Below are positions 56,322 through 64,000 of a stretch of 64,000 nucleotides of DNA, one piece after another; within the stretch, counting starts at the first letter, position 1, and each line of letters opens with the position of its first letter. A model generated the notes under the pieces. It worked only from the letters and a program-made list of their open reading frames with translations. It did not search any database and was not told the DNA's origin. The DNA is from Candidatus Nitrotoga sp. SPKER (GTDB lineage: Bacteria > Pseudomonadota > Gammaproteobacteria > Burkholderiales > Gallionellaceae), in NCBI GenBank assembly GCA_003402285.1, contig QFXG01000026.1:89681-153680 (forward strand), written 5' to 3'. The position numbers and the translations under genes are program-made.

Positions 56322-57794
56322 TTAGAAATTCCACTGCAACTGCGCGCGCAGCATATCGGCTTTAACTTGTCTGTAGTCATTTAGCAATGGAACAAATGTA
56401 TTGATATTAGTTCTGTCCATATTAGCGTAGGCTACAGTCAATTCCAGTTCTGGCATGGGCAGCCATTCAACGCCGACTTCTGTTTCCCGCAAGTGTGAGC
56501 GCGGTGCATTCGTTGAGAATTTTTCGGAGCCATCATATCGCTGCCATTTAATGTAGGGAATCCAGCTGCCAAAGGAATTATCCAGTTTATACATGGCTTG
56601 GATGTAACCGCCATTAAGACTGGTGCTCGCGATTTGTTTGCGGTCGGCGCTCAATTGAGGTGAATTGCCCCAGTTCCACTCACCTTGCAGACCAAATGGC
56701 TGAGGATAAAGCACCGCATGCACGCCCATGCGCTCGTCCCGTATGCCCTTGCTATTAAACGTAGGGGTGACGTTGACGCCACCAACTGAAATCTGGCTGG
56801 AACTTGGAACATATTTTCCAGTGAATGCTGATATACCAGCCTCAAAGAATTGACCATTGTCGAACTTGAACGGATAGGATAAACGCGCCACTGTATGAAG
56901 GTTCTCATTGCGTTCGGCACGATTCAAACCCTGGCCATTATATACACCCAGGCCGAATACGCCATAATCACCCGAACCTTTGAGACCACTACGCACCAGA
57001 TCTCTAAAGCGATCACGGATATGCGCGGGCGCCCAGTAGAACATCGCACCCAAATCACGTTCGTCACGAGAGGCGATGTTAACGGCATCGGCGCGATCCA
57101 TAGATAAACGGTTCTGGCTTGATTGCAGAATTTCAAAGCCGTAAGGAACTTTAGAGATACCGGCGCGGATGCGGTATTCCTTTTTATCATCGAAAGAAAT
57201 ATCGGAATAGAAATCTCTAATTTGAAGCTTTCCACCCTGTGAATCTCCCGTGTCTGGGCCGGAATTAAATTCCGGTTGAATGTAGATGTATAGATGGTCG
57301 GTAATGTCGCCCGAGAGAATTATGCGAGCGCGTCGAATTCCAAAACTGTTGTTATCCGAGATAAATCTATCAGCGGGAGATGCTAGATTAACGTTATCTC
57401 CCGATATAGGTTGGTTGTAACGTAATTGGGCGTAGCCACGTAGACTGATCCTGTCAGTCCAGTTTGGTTTAGGCGTCAGGGCTGTTGTCAATTCCTCCGT
57501 CGCTTTAAGCTCCTCCTTCTTTTTCTTTTGGCGGAGCCTGGTTTCCAGTGTTTTAAGTTCTTCCGGGGGAACTTTACCCACTGCCTCATTGACTTCTTCA
57601 AATTCGCTGAGCTTGACTCTGTTTATGCCCGGTGAAGTAAATACTTGTTGAGTCTGTGTGTCCACATACAGCTGGATAGCCTGCGCAGGAATTGTCGCAA
57701 CGCCCAGCAGAGCCAGCAAGACGACTGATAATGTGGTGGGTCTTAATTTACTACCGAGGCTTGGCTTAACTACAGGGCTTTTGAATGCTTGCAT
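56322..57794 (-). CDS. OprO/OprP-like phosphate porin, copy 2
   Basis: A 490-aa outer-membrane porin: signal peptide ending near IPAQA, mature IQLYVDTQTQQVFTSPGINR (parallel to LDLYVDTKTAQIYAEPG in copy 1), a Lys/Glu-rich coiled coil (~75-105), then a barrel with NNSFGIRRARIILSGDITDH and YRIRAGISKVPYGFE. It ends in RAQLQWNF with the terminal Phe needed for barrel insertion. A clear Pho box is 77 bp upstream. The shared N-terminal YVDT(K/Q)T motif is notable in both. Confidence 0.88.
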   Translation of the reverse strand: MQAFKSPVVKPSLGSKLRPTTLSVVLLALLGVATIPAQAIQLYVDTQTQQVFTSPGINRVKLSEFEEVNEAVGKVPPEELKTLETRLRQKKKKEELKATEELTTALTPKPNWTDRISLRGYAQLRYNQPISGDNVNLASPADRFISDNNSFGIRRARIILSGDITDHLYIYIQPEFNSGPDTGDSQGGKLQIRDFYSDISFDDKKEYRIRAGISKVPYGFEILQSSQNRLSMDRADAVNIASRDERDLGAMFYWAPAHIRDRFRDLVRSGLKGSGDYGVFGLGVYNGQGLNRAERNENLHTVARLSYPFKFDNGQFFEAGISAFTGKYVPSSSQISVGGVNVTPTFNSKGIRDERMGVHAVLYPQPFGLQGEWNWGNSPQLSADRKQIASTSLNGGYIQAMYKLDNSFGSWIPYIKWQRYDGSEKFSTNAPRSHLRETEVGVEWLPMPELELTVAYANMDRTNINTFVPLLNDYRQVKADMLRAQLQWNF

Positions 57795-57870
57795 TCTTTG
57801 TCTCCACGAAAAATTAACTTCACCAGCTCAAGATTATTCTTGAGTCGTGCAAGCATTCTAGAGAATGAAC

Positions 57871-57888
57871 ATGACAGTTTTATGACAT
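57871..57888 (-). promoter_or_regulatory. Pho box before OprO/P copy 2
   Basis: On the - strand: ATGTCAT-AAAA-CTGTCAT. Thirteen of the fourteen half-site bases match the consensus. It is the best Pho box in the window. Confidence 0.85.
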
Positions 57889-58154
57889 GGCACCCAATAA
57901 CCAACTGCAATACATTGAGGAAATTAAAGTGTGAGATAACGATCAGGAAAGAGTGTCAAACCGCTGAATACTGAAGAGTGAGCCAAGCTTCATTGATTTT
58001 CTGTGATTGGAGACAGCTGATTGAGAGATAAATAACAGACACATTTTTATGAATAGACAATCAAAAAACAATCCATGAAAAAATAATCAATACTTAATTT
58101 GTAATTTTGCCTAGACCCAAGCTCATCGATAATTGGTATTGTGTGAATTTATGG

Positions 58155-58172
58155 ATGTCACAATTCTGCAAT
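58155..58172 (+). promoter_or_regulatory. Pho-box-like site before pstS
   Basis: ATGTCAC-AATT-CTGCAAT, ten of fourteen half-site bases matching, 66 bp before the pstS start. It is a weaker but well-placed PhoB site. Confidence 0.55.
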
Positions 58173-58237
58173 ATTGGGGGCTTACTATAGTGACGCTGCC
58201 AAGTGGTGGTGACCCAATTAACCGAATGGAGAGAAAA

Positions 58238-59281
58238 ATGTTGAAATCGCACAATCTTAAAGTACTTGGTGTGACCGCTGCATTGAGTATGTTAATAAGC
58301 GCCACAAATGCTGGCGCTGGGGCGATCATCAAGATTGATGGCTCAAGCACCGTCTATCCTGTTACAGAAGCGGTGACTGAAGAGTTCCAGAAAAGCAAAA
58401 AAGACGCCATTAAAATGGCCATCGGCATTTCCGGCACCAGCGGCGGCTTCAAGAAGCTCTGCCGGGGAGAGATTGATATCGCTAACGCCTCTCGCCCAAT
58501 CCTGAGTGAAGAAATGAAGGAATGCAACAAGCACGGCATTAAATATATTGAGCTGCCTGTAGCTTACGATGCGCTAACCGTGGTGGTCAACCCTCAAAAT
58601 AATTGGGTGAATAGCATGACCGTAGCCGAGCTCAAAAAAATGTGGGAGCCAACGGCGCAAGGAAAAATGACTAATTGGAATCAGATTAATCCTGTCTGGC
58701 CCAATGCACCTCTGAAGTTATTGGGACCGGATTCTGACTCAGGCACTTTCGATTTTTTCACTGAGGTTATTGTAGGCAAGGCCAAGTCCAGTCGTCTCGA
58801 TTACACGGCGTTTGACGACGACAAATTGCTGGTACAGGCGGTTTCTGGCAATAAGGATGCCATTGGCTACGTCGGCTATGCCTATTACGCGGAAAATATC
58901 AATAAGCTGAAAGCTGTCCCAATTAAATCAGCAGAAAACAAACCGCAAGTACTGCCCAGCTTGGAAACCGTTAAGGGTAGTACCTATCGCCCTCTTTCGC
59001 GCCCTATCTTCATCTACGTTAACGCCAAAGCCGCACAAAAACCGGAGGTCAAGGAGTTTGTCGAGTTTTATCTCAAACAAGCATCGAGTTTGGTCGAGGA
59101 AGTAAAGTACATACCCCTGCCAGATGCCGCCTACAAACTGGCACTGGATAATTTTACAAAAAGTAAAACGGGTTCTGGTTTCGGTGGCAAGTCCCATGTC
59201 GATATCGATTTCAGCGGTATTGCCGAGGTGGGGGTGTCAGATGAAGTGCTTATGAAACGTGAAGGCAGAATTTTTCCGTAA
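58238..59281 (+). CDS. pstS: Phosphate-binding protein PstS
   Basis: Periplasmic phosphate receptor of the high-affinity Pst transporter. The start [11 protein letters not shown] at 58238, after GGAGAG, gives 347 aa with a signal peptide; the frame's upstream start at 58133 overlaps the Pho box. Phosphate-contact motifs are [33 protein letters not shown] and [13 protein letters not shown] strong terminator follows, so pstS is transcribed apart from pstC (63768). Confidence 0.95.
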   Translation: MLKSHNLKVLGVTAALSMLISATNAGAGAIIKIDGSSTVYPVTEAVTEEFQKSKKDAIKMAIGISGTSGGFKKLCRGEIDIANASRPILSEEMKECNKHGIKYIELPVAYDALTVVVNPQNNWVNSMTVAELKKMWEPTAQGKMTNWNQINPVWPNAPLKLLGPDSDSGTFDFFTEVIVGKAKSSRLDYTAFDDDKLLVQAVSGNKDAIGYVGYAYYAENINKLKAVPIKSAENKPQVLPSLETVKGSTYRPLSRPIFIYVNAKAAQKPEVKEFVEFYLKQASSLVEEVKYIPLPDAAYKLALDNFTKSKTGSGFGGKSHVDIDFSGIAEVGVSDEVLMKREGRIFP

Positions 59282-59320
59282 TATTTGTTTGTGCATGATT
59301 ACAGGGCGACAGTGAAAAAT

Positions 59321-59349
59321 AAAGCGGGGCTTTGCGTGCCCCGCTTTTT
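59321..59349 (+). terminator. Terminator of pstS
   Basis: Ten-bp stem AAAGCGGGGC / GCCCCGCTTT with a 7-base loop and T-run, 40 bp after the stop. Clear factor-independent terminator. Confidence 0.9.
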
Positions 59350-59434
59350 GTGCATCCAGCAGATACCTATTCATTTCTAATTCCGTAAAACAATCCCGTC
59401 AATACAGACGACTGACCGTGGTAATTAATTTGTG

Positions 59435-59452
59435 CTGTAACAAATTTGTCAC
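59435..59452 (+). promoter_or_regulatory. Pho box before phoU
   Basis: CTGTAAC-AAAT-TTGTCAC, eleven or so of fourteen half-site bases matching, 51 bp before the phoU start. Confidence 0.75.
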
Positions 59453-59502
59453 GGAACGCAGGTAGTATCACGACTCACTTAATTTTAAAAACGGGCAGAA
59501 CC

Positions 59503-60210
59503 ATGATCTCTACTGAACATACCTCTAAGCAATTTGACGCCGAGCTGGAAGCGGTGCGTGCCCAAGTATTACAAATGGGTGGACTGGTGGAGAGTCAAAT
59601 TCGACTCGCTGTTGAGGCACTGGTCAATAGTAATGTATCACTGATGAATCGCATTATTAATGATGATCATCGTGTTAATGCGATGGAAGTAGAAATCGAC
59701 GAGAGCTGCAATCAGATTATTGCTCGCCGTCAGCCCGCTGCGGGTGACTTGCGTATGGTGATGACGGTGATCAAGACGATTACGGATCTTGAACGTATCG
59801 GCGACGAGGCGGAAAAAATTGCACGCATGGGCAAACTGTTGTCACAGCGGAACAGTCTCATCCTGCCACGCTATACGGAAATCAAGCATGCCGCGGACCT
59901 CGCTCTGGACATGCTCCGCAAATCGCTGGATGCCTTTGCTCGTCTTGATCTTGCCTATGCGGCTCAGGTAGTACGTCAGGATGAATTGGTGGATGAGGAA
60001 TTCCGTACCATCATGCGCTACCTCATCACCTTCATGATGGAAGATCCACGCACCATCTCGACTGCGTTGGAAATTCTGTTTGTCGCCAAGGCCATTGAGC
60101 GCATCGGTGATCATGCCAAAAACATGTCCGAATATGTGGTGTATATGGTTAAAGGTAAGGACGTGCGTCATGTCACTGTGGAAGAAATTGAGCGCGAAGT
60201 TTTAAAGTAA
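59503..60210 (+). CDS. phoU: Phosphate signalling regulator PhoU
   Basis: Links Pst transport to the PhoR/PhoB two-component system. The start MISTEHTSKQFDAEL (59503) gives 235 aa of two three-helix bundles with the metal-binding patterns DLRMVMTVIKTITDLERIGDEAE and EILFVAKAIERIGDHAKNMSE. It is placed far from pstCAB, behind its own Pho box. An upstream in-frame start at 59446 would overlap the Pho box. Confidence 0.95.
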   Translation: MISTEHTSKQFDAELEAVRAQVLQMGGLVESQIRLAVEALVNSNVSLMNRIINDDHRVNAMEVEIDESCNQIIARRQPAAGDLRMVMTVIKTITDLERIGDEAEKIARMGKLLSQRNSLILPRYTEIKHAADLALDMLRKSLDAFARLDLAYAAQVVRQDELVDEEFRTIMRYLITFMMEDPRTISTALEILFVAKAIERIGDHAKNMSEYVVYMVKGKDVRHVTVEEIEREVLK

Positions 60211-60439
60211 CTTATCAACACCGACGCGTATCGTTTAACTCCATGGGGAATACAAAGCCATCTATCTATAATCCCCGTAGGCGATCTCCATTATCATGAC
60301 AGTTGGATGAATTTTTGAATGTTCGCCAAACTTGCTCGTAACAACATTAATTCTTCAAAAAAACAGCACTTAATACAGATGTAATATTTTGCGTGCTTAA
60401 TGCCATCAAACCATCCTTATAACTATCTGGAGAAATAAC

Positions 60440-61270
60440 ATGGCTATTATGAATCCTACCTCCCACAGCTGCGAAACTTCCTATCAAGCACCACAATTAA
60501 CAAATACTCCAACGGCCTGCTTTCGAGGCTTACGCATAGCGCTCCATATAATTTATGCCATGCTACTAGCGGGCGTCATCCCGTTTCTAAACAAATCAAC
60601 TCAACAGCACATCGTACAATCTTGGTCACGCAAATTTTTGGATTTACTACACGTTGGTTTGGAAACTTATGGCTGTTACCCTCTCGCAACTGCACGAGGT
60701 CACCTGATTGTTGCCAACCATATCTCCTGGCTGGATGTTGTTGCCATGAACGCAGTGCTGCCAACCTATTTTGTCGCTAAATCTGAAGTGGGCGATTGGC
60801 CATTTCTAGGCTGGATATTTCACCGCATTAATACCCTGTTTATTAAACGTGACTTCCGACAAGAGACAGCGCGCATTAACTGCCAAATTAAGGAAATACT
60901 CGAACAGGGAGATCACATCACCTTGTTCCCGGAAGGTACGACCTCCGATGGCACGCAACTGGGGCATTTTCATTCTTCGCTGCTGCAAGGCCCTGTGGAT
61001 ATTGGATCGACTATTTGTCCGGTTGCCATTCGCTATCATGATGGGACGGGTAAAACTAACGGCGATGCGGCTTTTATACACGACATGACCTTTATCGAGT
61101 CACTATGGAAAATTGTGTGCAGCCCCTCCCTGCATGTCACGCTGGTTTATTTGCCGGCAATCCCATGCATCGAAAAAAACCGCCGTATTCTGGCCTCCGA
61201 GGCACGAGAAGCAATCCATACGACCCTGGTCAGTCTTTCATCTGGTCATACCTGCCATACAATAGAATAA
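60440..61270 (+). CDS. olsA: Lysophospholipid/lyso-ornithine-lipid acyltransferase (OlsA-like)
   Basis: A 276-aa PlsC-family membrane acyltransferase. The catalytic NHISWLD motif (HX4D) and FPEGTTSDGT are present, and an N-terminal hydrophobic helix (LHIIYAMLLAGVIPFL) anchors it. With an OlsB-like gene next, it most likely adds the second fatty acid to lyso-ornithine lipid; 1-acylglycerol-phosphate acylation is the alternative. TGGAGAAATAAC precedes the ATG. A possible reverse-oriented Pho-box half lies in the upstream gap (60297-60303). Confidence 0.82.
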   Translation: MAIMNPTSHSCETSYQAPQLTNTPTACFRGLRIALHIIYAMLLAGVIPFLNKSTQQHIVQSWSRKFLDLLHVGLETYGCYPLATARGHLIVANHISWLDVVAMNAVLPTYFVAKSEVGDWPFLGWIFHRINTLFIKRDFRQETARINCQIKEILEQGDHITLFPEGTTSDGTQLGHFHSSLLQGPVDIGSTICPVAIRYHDGTGKTNGDAAFIHDMTFIESLWKIVCSPSLHVTLVYLPAIPCIEKNRRILASEAREAIHTTLVSLSSGHTCHTIE

Positions 61271-61393
61271 CGTCCCAATCCTCTCTGCAATCGTGCATTT
61301 CTGTCGTTGAATTTCTCGCTGTTACTCCAATAGACTTTAATCCAACAATTTAATACACAAATGACGCGTACATTTCATCAATCCTTAATTTAC

Positions 61394-61411
61394 CTGTAAT
61401 ACCCCTGCAAC
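61394..61411 (+). promoter_or_regulatory. Pho-box-like site before olsB
   Basis: CTGTAAT-ACCC-CTGCAAC, 46 bp before the start. The truncated paralogue at 63070 has a parallel site, CTGTCAT-ATCC-CTGAAAC, at nearly the same distance (44 bp). Confidence 0.6.
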
Positions 61412-61456
61412 AGGCCATCGTTAAATTTGTCTTTAATTCCACACATGGAGACAACG

Positions 61457-62206
61457 ATGTTAAATCTGAACCATAAGCACCATCAGCTGCATAATAAACT
61501 TACCCTCAGTATGGCTAGAACCGACTCAGAAATTGAGGAAGCGCAACGTCTGCGGTATAAAGTATTTGCTGAAGAAATGGGTGCTTTTTTGCCTGGTGCA
61601 CATGAAGGAATTGACTGCGATATTTTTGATCGCTATTGCGAACATTTGCTAGTGCGCGATAACAACACCAACAAGGTGATCGGCACTTATCGGATATTAC
61701 CTCCCGACCGCGCTCGTACTATTTGCGGCTACTATGCGGAAACCGAGTTTGACCTGACGCGCTTGTCTCACTTGCGTGACCGTATGGTTGAAGTTGGCCG
61801 TTCCTGCGTCCATTCAAATTACCGCGATGGCATAACCATCGCCCGGCTATGGAGCGGCCTCGCCGACTATATGCATATGAACAAGCATGAATACCTGATT
61901 GGTTGCGCCAGCATCAGCATGAACGATGGCGGACATTGCGCCGCCAGCATTTTTAAAAAATTGAACAAAATGTATGCGGCGCCCGCCGAATATCGCGTGT
62001 TTCCTCGCTGCCCTTTGCCGCTAGAGGCATTAGACAGCACGCTGGACGTCAAGATTCCCCCGTTAATTAAAGGCTATCTACGCTTGGGCGCTTACATTGG
62101 CGGTGAACCGGCCTGGGATCCGGATTTCAACACTGCCGACTTATTCATATTGTTGCCCATGTCCAGGTTAAATGAAAAATATGCCCAGCATTTCATCCGT
62201 AAATAG
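61457..62206 (+). CDS. olsB: Ornithine N-acyltransferase (OlsB-like)
   Basis: A 249-aa GNAT-fold protein of the hemolysin-like acyltransferase group. Patterns: EAQRLRYKVFAEEMGA, FDRYCEHLLVRD, IGTYRILPPD, MVEVGRSCVH and the C-terminal PPLIKGYLRLGAYIGGEPAWD. OlsB moves a 3-hydroxy fatty acid from acyl carrier protein to ornithine, the first step of ornithine lipid synthesis, used to replace phospholipids when phosphate is scarce. GGAG sits 6 bases before the ATG at 61457; in-frame starts lie upstream (61427, 61445). Confidence 0.85.
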   Translation: MLNLNHKHHQLHNKLTLSMARTDSEIEEAQRLRYKVFAEEMGAFLPGAHEGIDCDIFDRYCEHLLVRDNNTNKVIGTYRILPPDRARTICGYYAETEFDLTRLSHLRDRMVEVGRSCVHSNYRDGITIARLWSGLADYMHMNKHEYLIGCASISMNDGGHCAASIFKKLNKMYAAPAEYRVFPRCPLPLEALDSTLDVKIPPLIKGYLRLGAYIGGEPAWDPDFNTADLFILLPMSRLNEKYAQHFIRK

Positions 62207-62340
62207 GTGATCTTATATTTCCTAAATTTAACGGAATTTATCGCAATTTATAGAAGCACCCGATACTAGTTTCAACGGACCTGAACGGCTATAGTAAAAT
62301 CACAGTATCGATGGCTGTTTAATTATTGGGGGACAAAGCG

Positions 62341-62787
62341 TTGGATCTTATTTTATGGCGACATGCAGATGCCGAAGACGGCGTACCAGACGATGCCCGT
62401 AGACTTACAGCAAAAGGCGAAAAACAAGCTCAGCAGGTGGGGCAATGGCTTAAATCCCATCTTCCCAAGCAGGTGCGCATCCTTGTCAGCCCGGCAGAGC
62501 GGACACGCCAAACGGCAAGTGCGTTGGGCTTGGAATTCGAAATCACAAGGCAAATCGGCACAGCAGCATCCGTCAAATCAGTCATGGAGGCAACGGGCTG
62601 GCCGCATGCCAAGGGGGCAGTGGTTGTAGTAGGCCATCAGCCTACTTTGGGACGCATAGCTGCTACGTTACTGTCGGGCACCGAAGCCGAGTGGAGCGTC
62701 AAAAAGAGTGACGTATGGTGGTTTAGCAACCGCTTACACGTTAACGAAACCATACTGCGCGTGATGATGTCGCAAGAATTTCTTTAG
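62341..62787 (+). CDS. sixA: Phosphohistidine phosphatase SixA
   Basis: A 148-aa histidine phosphatase. The start is TTG at 62341 (MDLILWRHADAE) behind GGGGGA; an alternate TTG lies at 62326. The RHG-type motif is WRHADAE, with LVSPAERTRQTA and the second histidine in VVVVGHQPTLGRIA. SixA removes phosphate from histidine on phosphotransfer proteins. Its presence between two olsB copies in a phosphate island is common for beta/gamma relatives near ppk; role here unclear. Confidence 0.92.
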   Translation: MDLILWRHADAEDGVPDDARRLTAKGEKQAQQVGQWLKSHLPKQVRILVSPAERTRQTASALGLEFEITRQIGTAASVKSVMEATGWPHAKGAVVVVGHQPTLGRIAATLLSGTEAEWSVKKSDVWWFSNRLHVNETILRVMMSQEFL

Positions 62788-63008
62788 ATCATGAAGTCAA
62801 TACCGCTTCTAAACTTCCCCGTTGCTTTTCATTATTAAAAATAAAAACGGTCGCTCCGAGTGCCAAATAAAATCAAATTTTAGGATGGACTAAAAGCATA
62901 CTTGAGTTGAAGATTCCGCTCTGTAGCGTGGGTTGATTAGCCTAGGAATTAATCTCCTACCTTGCTAAACAAAAGCTACTGCACCACTTTAATAAATTCT
63001 TTATTTTT

Positions 63009-63026
63009 CTGTCATATCCCTGAAAC
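63009..63026 (+). promoter_or_regulatory. Pho box before the truncated olsB copy
   Basis: CTGTCAT-ATCC-CTGAAAC: a perfect first half and a partial second half, 44 bp before the start. Confidence 0.65.
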
Positions 63027-63069
63027 ATCGTTGCACTACCCTGCGTCCATACATACAAAGGAGATAACG

Positions 63070-63300
63070 ATGCTTAACCTGATTCTGCAATCGAAGCAAC
63101 CGTACCAAATGCACGCTTTGAGCTTGGCTATCCTTAATGCGGAAGTGAGAGAGTCGCATCGAATGAGATATCACATAGTCGCATCTAAAATGAGTCTCTA
63201 TTTAAGTAACGCCAATGATGAGATTGAACGCCAAATGTTTAACCATTTTTGTGAACACGTGCTACCACTCACTTTTCGTGACTGGATGAAAAAAGATTAG
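63070..63300 (+). pseudogene. Truncated olsB paralogue
   Basis: The 76-aa frame from ATG 63070 (AAAGGAGATAACG before it) aligns with the start of OlsB: MLNLIL..., then EVRESHRMRYHIVASKMSLY against EEAQRLRYKVFAEEMGAF, and MFNHFCEHVL against IFDRYCEHLL. It then ends TFRDWMKKD and a stop, without the catalytic body. Promoter and leader are also duplicated. It is most likely a dead copy; a small regulatory or dimerising peptide cannot be excluded. Confidence 0.75.
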
Positions 63301-63740
63301 TCAGCTGCGCCAAGCGCTTATATTTGCGCCCCCATGCATGGGATTCTTATTCCCATACTGCCTTGACATCTTAAATTCAAAATACATACGACAAACACCT
63401 TATTTACTAACTTCGCTTAGATCACCACTTCCGGCTAAACGCGTACGCAATGTGGTGCGCATTCTTTTTCCATCATCAAAAAGTTTGTTCCAACCGTACC
63501 GGCGTGTTATGGCTACCAGCGCTGTAAAATTCGCAGTGTAATAATTATGTATAGAACATGACTATAGTTAGCTACGCTTTAGCCAACCCATCTTTGGAGA
63601 GAAGTATGACCCAACTAAACCGTTCTTTTATTTACCTATTTTAAATAGCCTGGGCTCCCTGTATATGCCCGCTATAATTTTTGCCGGATAAAATCTGAAG
63701 GGGCGCAGCTCCCCCAAGTTTTGAGCCCTTTTAAAAAATC
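63301..63740. other. Intergenic stretch before pstC
   Basis: The 440 bp hold no supported gene; a 67-codon frame at 63338 has no recognisable features. A 12-codon frame (63606-63644, MTQLNRSFIYLF) has a ribosome-binding site and could be a leader peptide, but nothing else supports it. No good Pho box was found. Confidence 0.45.
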
Positions 63741-63767
63741 ATGCCGACGTTTTTACGTGAAGTACCC

Positions 63768-64000
63768 ATGAAGCGCCATAATTTGCTGGATATTCTGTTC
63801 CGCAATGTCACGCGCTTGTCTGCATTTGCCGTACTCGTTCTACTCATTGCCATCATCGTTTCGTTGATAATCGGCAGTCTGCCCGCCATTAAGGCATTCG
63901 GTTTTCAATTCTTAACCAGCGCGGAATGGGATCCAGTCACGGATCAGTTCGGCGCACTCGTGCCTATCGTTGGCACGCTAGTCACCTCTGCCATCGCCTT
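63768..64000 (+). CDS. pstC: Phosphate ABC transporter permease PstC (5' part, continues beyond window)
   Basis: The frame is open to the window end. It gives MKRHNLLDILFRNVTRLSAF, then a membrane helix AVLVLLIAIIVSLIIGSLPA, then FQFLTSAEWDPVTDQFGALV and PIVGTLVTSAIA, the standard PstC N-terminus. An in-frame ATG at 63741 is the other possible start. It should be followed outside the window by pstA and pstB. Confidence 0.93.
   Translation, partial: MKRHNLLDILFRNVTRLSAFAVLVLLIAIIVSLIIGSLPAIKAFGFQFLTSAEWDPVTDQFGALVPIVGTLVTSAIA

Noticed and set aside
60297..60314. Pho-box-like half-site (TGACAGTTGGATGAA) before olsA
   Set aside because: Only one good half, in the reverse orientation to olsA; too weak to list as a site.
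63338..63541. 67-codon frame before pstC
   Set aside because: No ribosome-binding site, no domain, codon use unlike neighbours.
63606..63644. 12-codon leader-like frame before pstC
   Set aside because: A ribosome-binding site is present, but no attenuator hairpins or codon bias support a leader role.

Overview
The window reads as a betaproteobacterial chromosome, most like the Nitrosomonadales/Gallionellaceae group. This rests on protein-level resemblance and on the ncgABC-nirK cluster, which is best known from Nitrosomonas; the genus cannot be fixed from the sequence alone. Gene density, Shine-Dalgarno sites, factor-independent terminators and signal peptides are all ordinary Gram-negative. 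A chemolithoautotroph is plausible: many c-type cytochromes, a Calvin-cycle/glycolysis block, and heavy investment in copper, nitrite and phosphate handling.

Layout. (1) 1-6.3 kb: tkt (3' end), gap, pgk, pyk and fba, all on the + strand. (2) 6.5-8.6 kb: a small basic hypothetical protein, a PPK2-type polyphosphate kinase and a DoxX protein. (3) 8.9-16.4 kb: a periplasmic copper/heme block. ncgA-ncgB-ncgC-nirK lies behind a 53-bp palindrome that matches the NsrR (nitric-oxide sensor) operator pattern. It is followed by dsrE-like, sodC and a tetraheme cytochrome on the - strand, then a DUF1264 protein and a monoheme cytochrome. (4) 16.6-21.0 kb: cusB-cusA copper/silver efflux. (5) 21.0-27.1 kb: ydcF-like, a methyltransferase, two tandem paralogous exported proteins (the first frameshifted), and decaying polysaccharide genes. 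(6) about 27.1-34.3 kb: an integrative element at tRNA-Gly(CCC), with integrase, a ghost second integrase, AlpA/KilA-N/HTH genes, two families of short spaced repeats, and an unusual wHTH-GHKL ATPase-STAS-like protein. (7) 34.4-39.9 kb: housekeeping genes thiS-thiG-trmB, hemW, rdgB, rph and yicC. (8) 40.2-44.7 kb: a small accessory hotspot with higBA, a REP-flanked transposase relic, a second toxin-antitoxin pair with a frameshifted toxin, and an 862-aa HD-Hsp90-type ATPase. (9) 45.1-64 kb: a phosphate-starvation island: ppk1, porins, two OprO/P-like phosphate porins, a broken phoX, pstS, phoU, olsA/olsB-like ornithine-lipid genes, sixA and the start of pstC. Pho-box-like 18-mers precede most of these. 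Inserted in it is a TonB receptor plus ModA-like gene pair behind a near-perfect ModE box.

How it fits together. Region 9 looks like one PhoB regulon: outer-membrane phosphate entry (OprO/P), periplasmic capture (PstS/PstC), signalling (PhoU), storage (Ppk1, with Ppk2 in region 2) and sparing of phospholipid phosphate (ornithine lipids). Region 3 looks like nitrite reduction and nitrosative-stress defence. Regions 5, 6 and 8 carry the signs of recent gene flow and decay. The strongest candidates for undescribed biology are the HD-Hsp90 protein, the wHTH-GHKL-STAS protein with its 22-bp repeat array, and the ModE-controlled TonB/ModA pair. No similarity search was run: family names come from recognised motifs and remembered family patterns.
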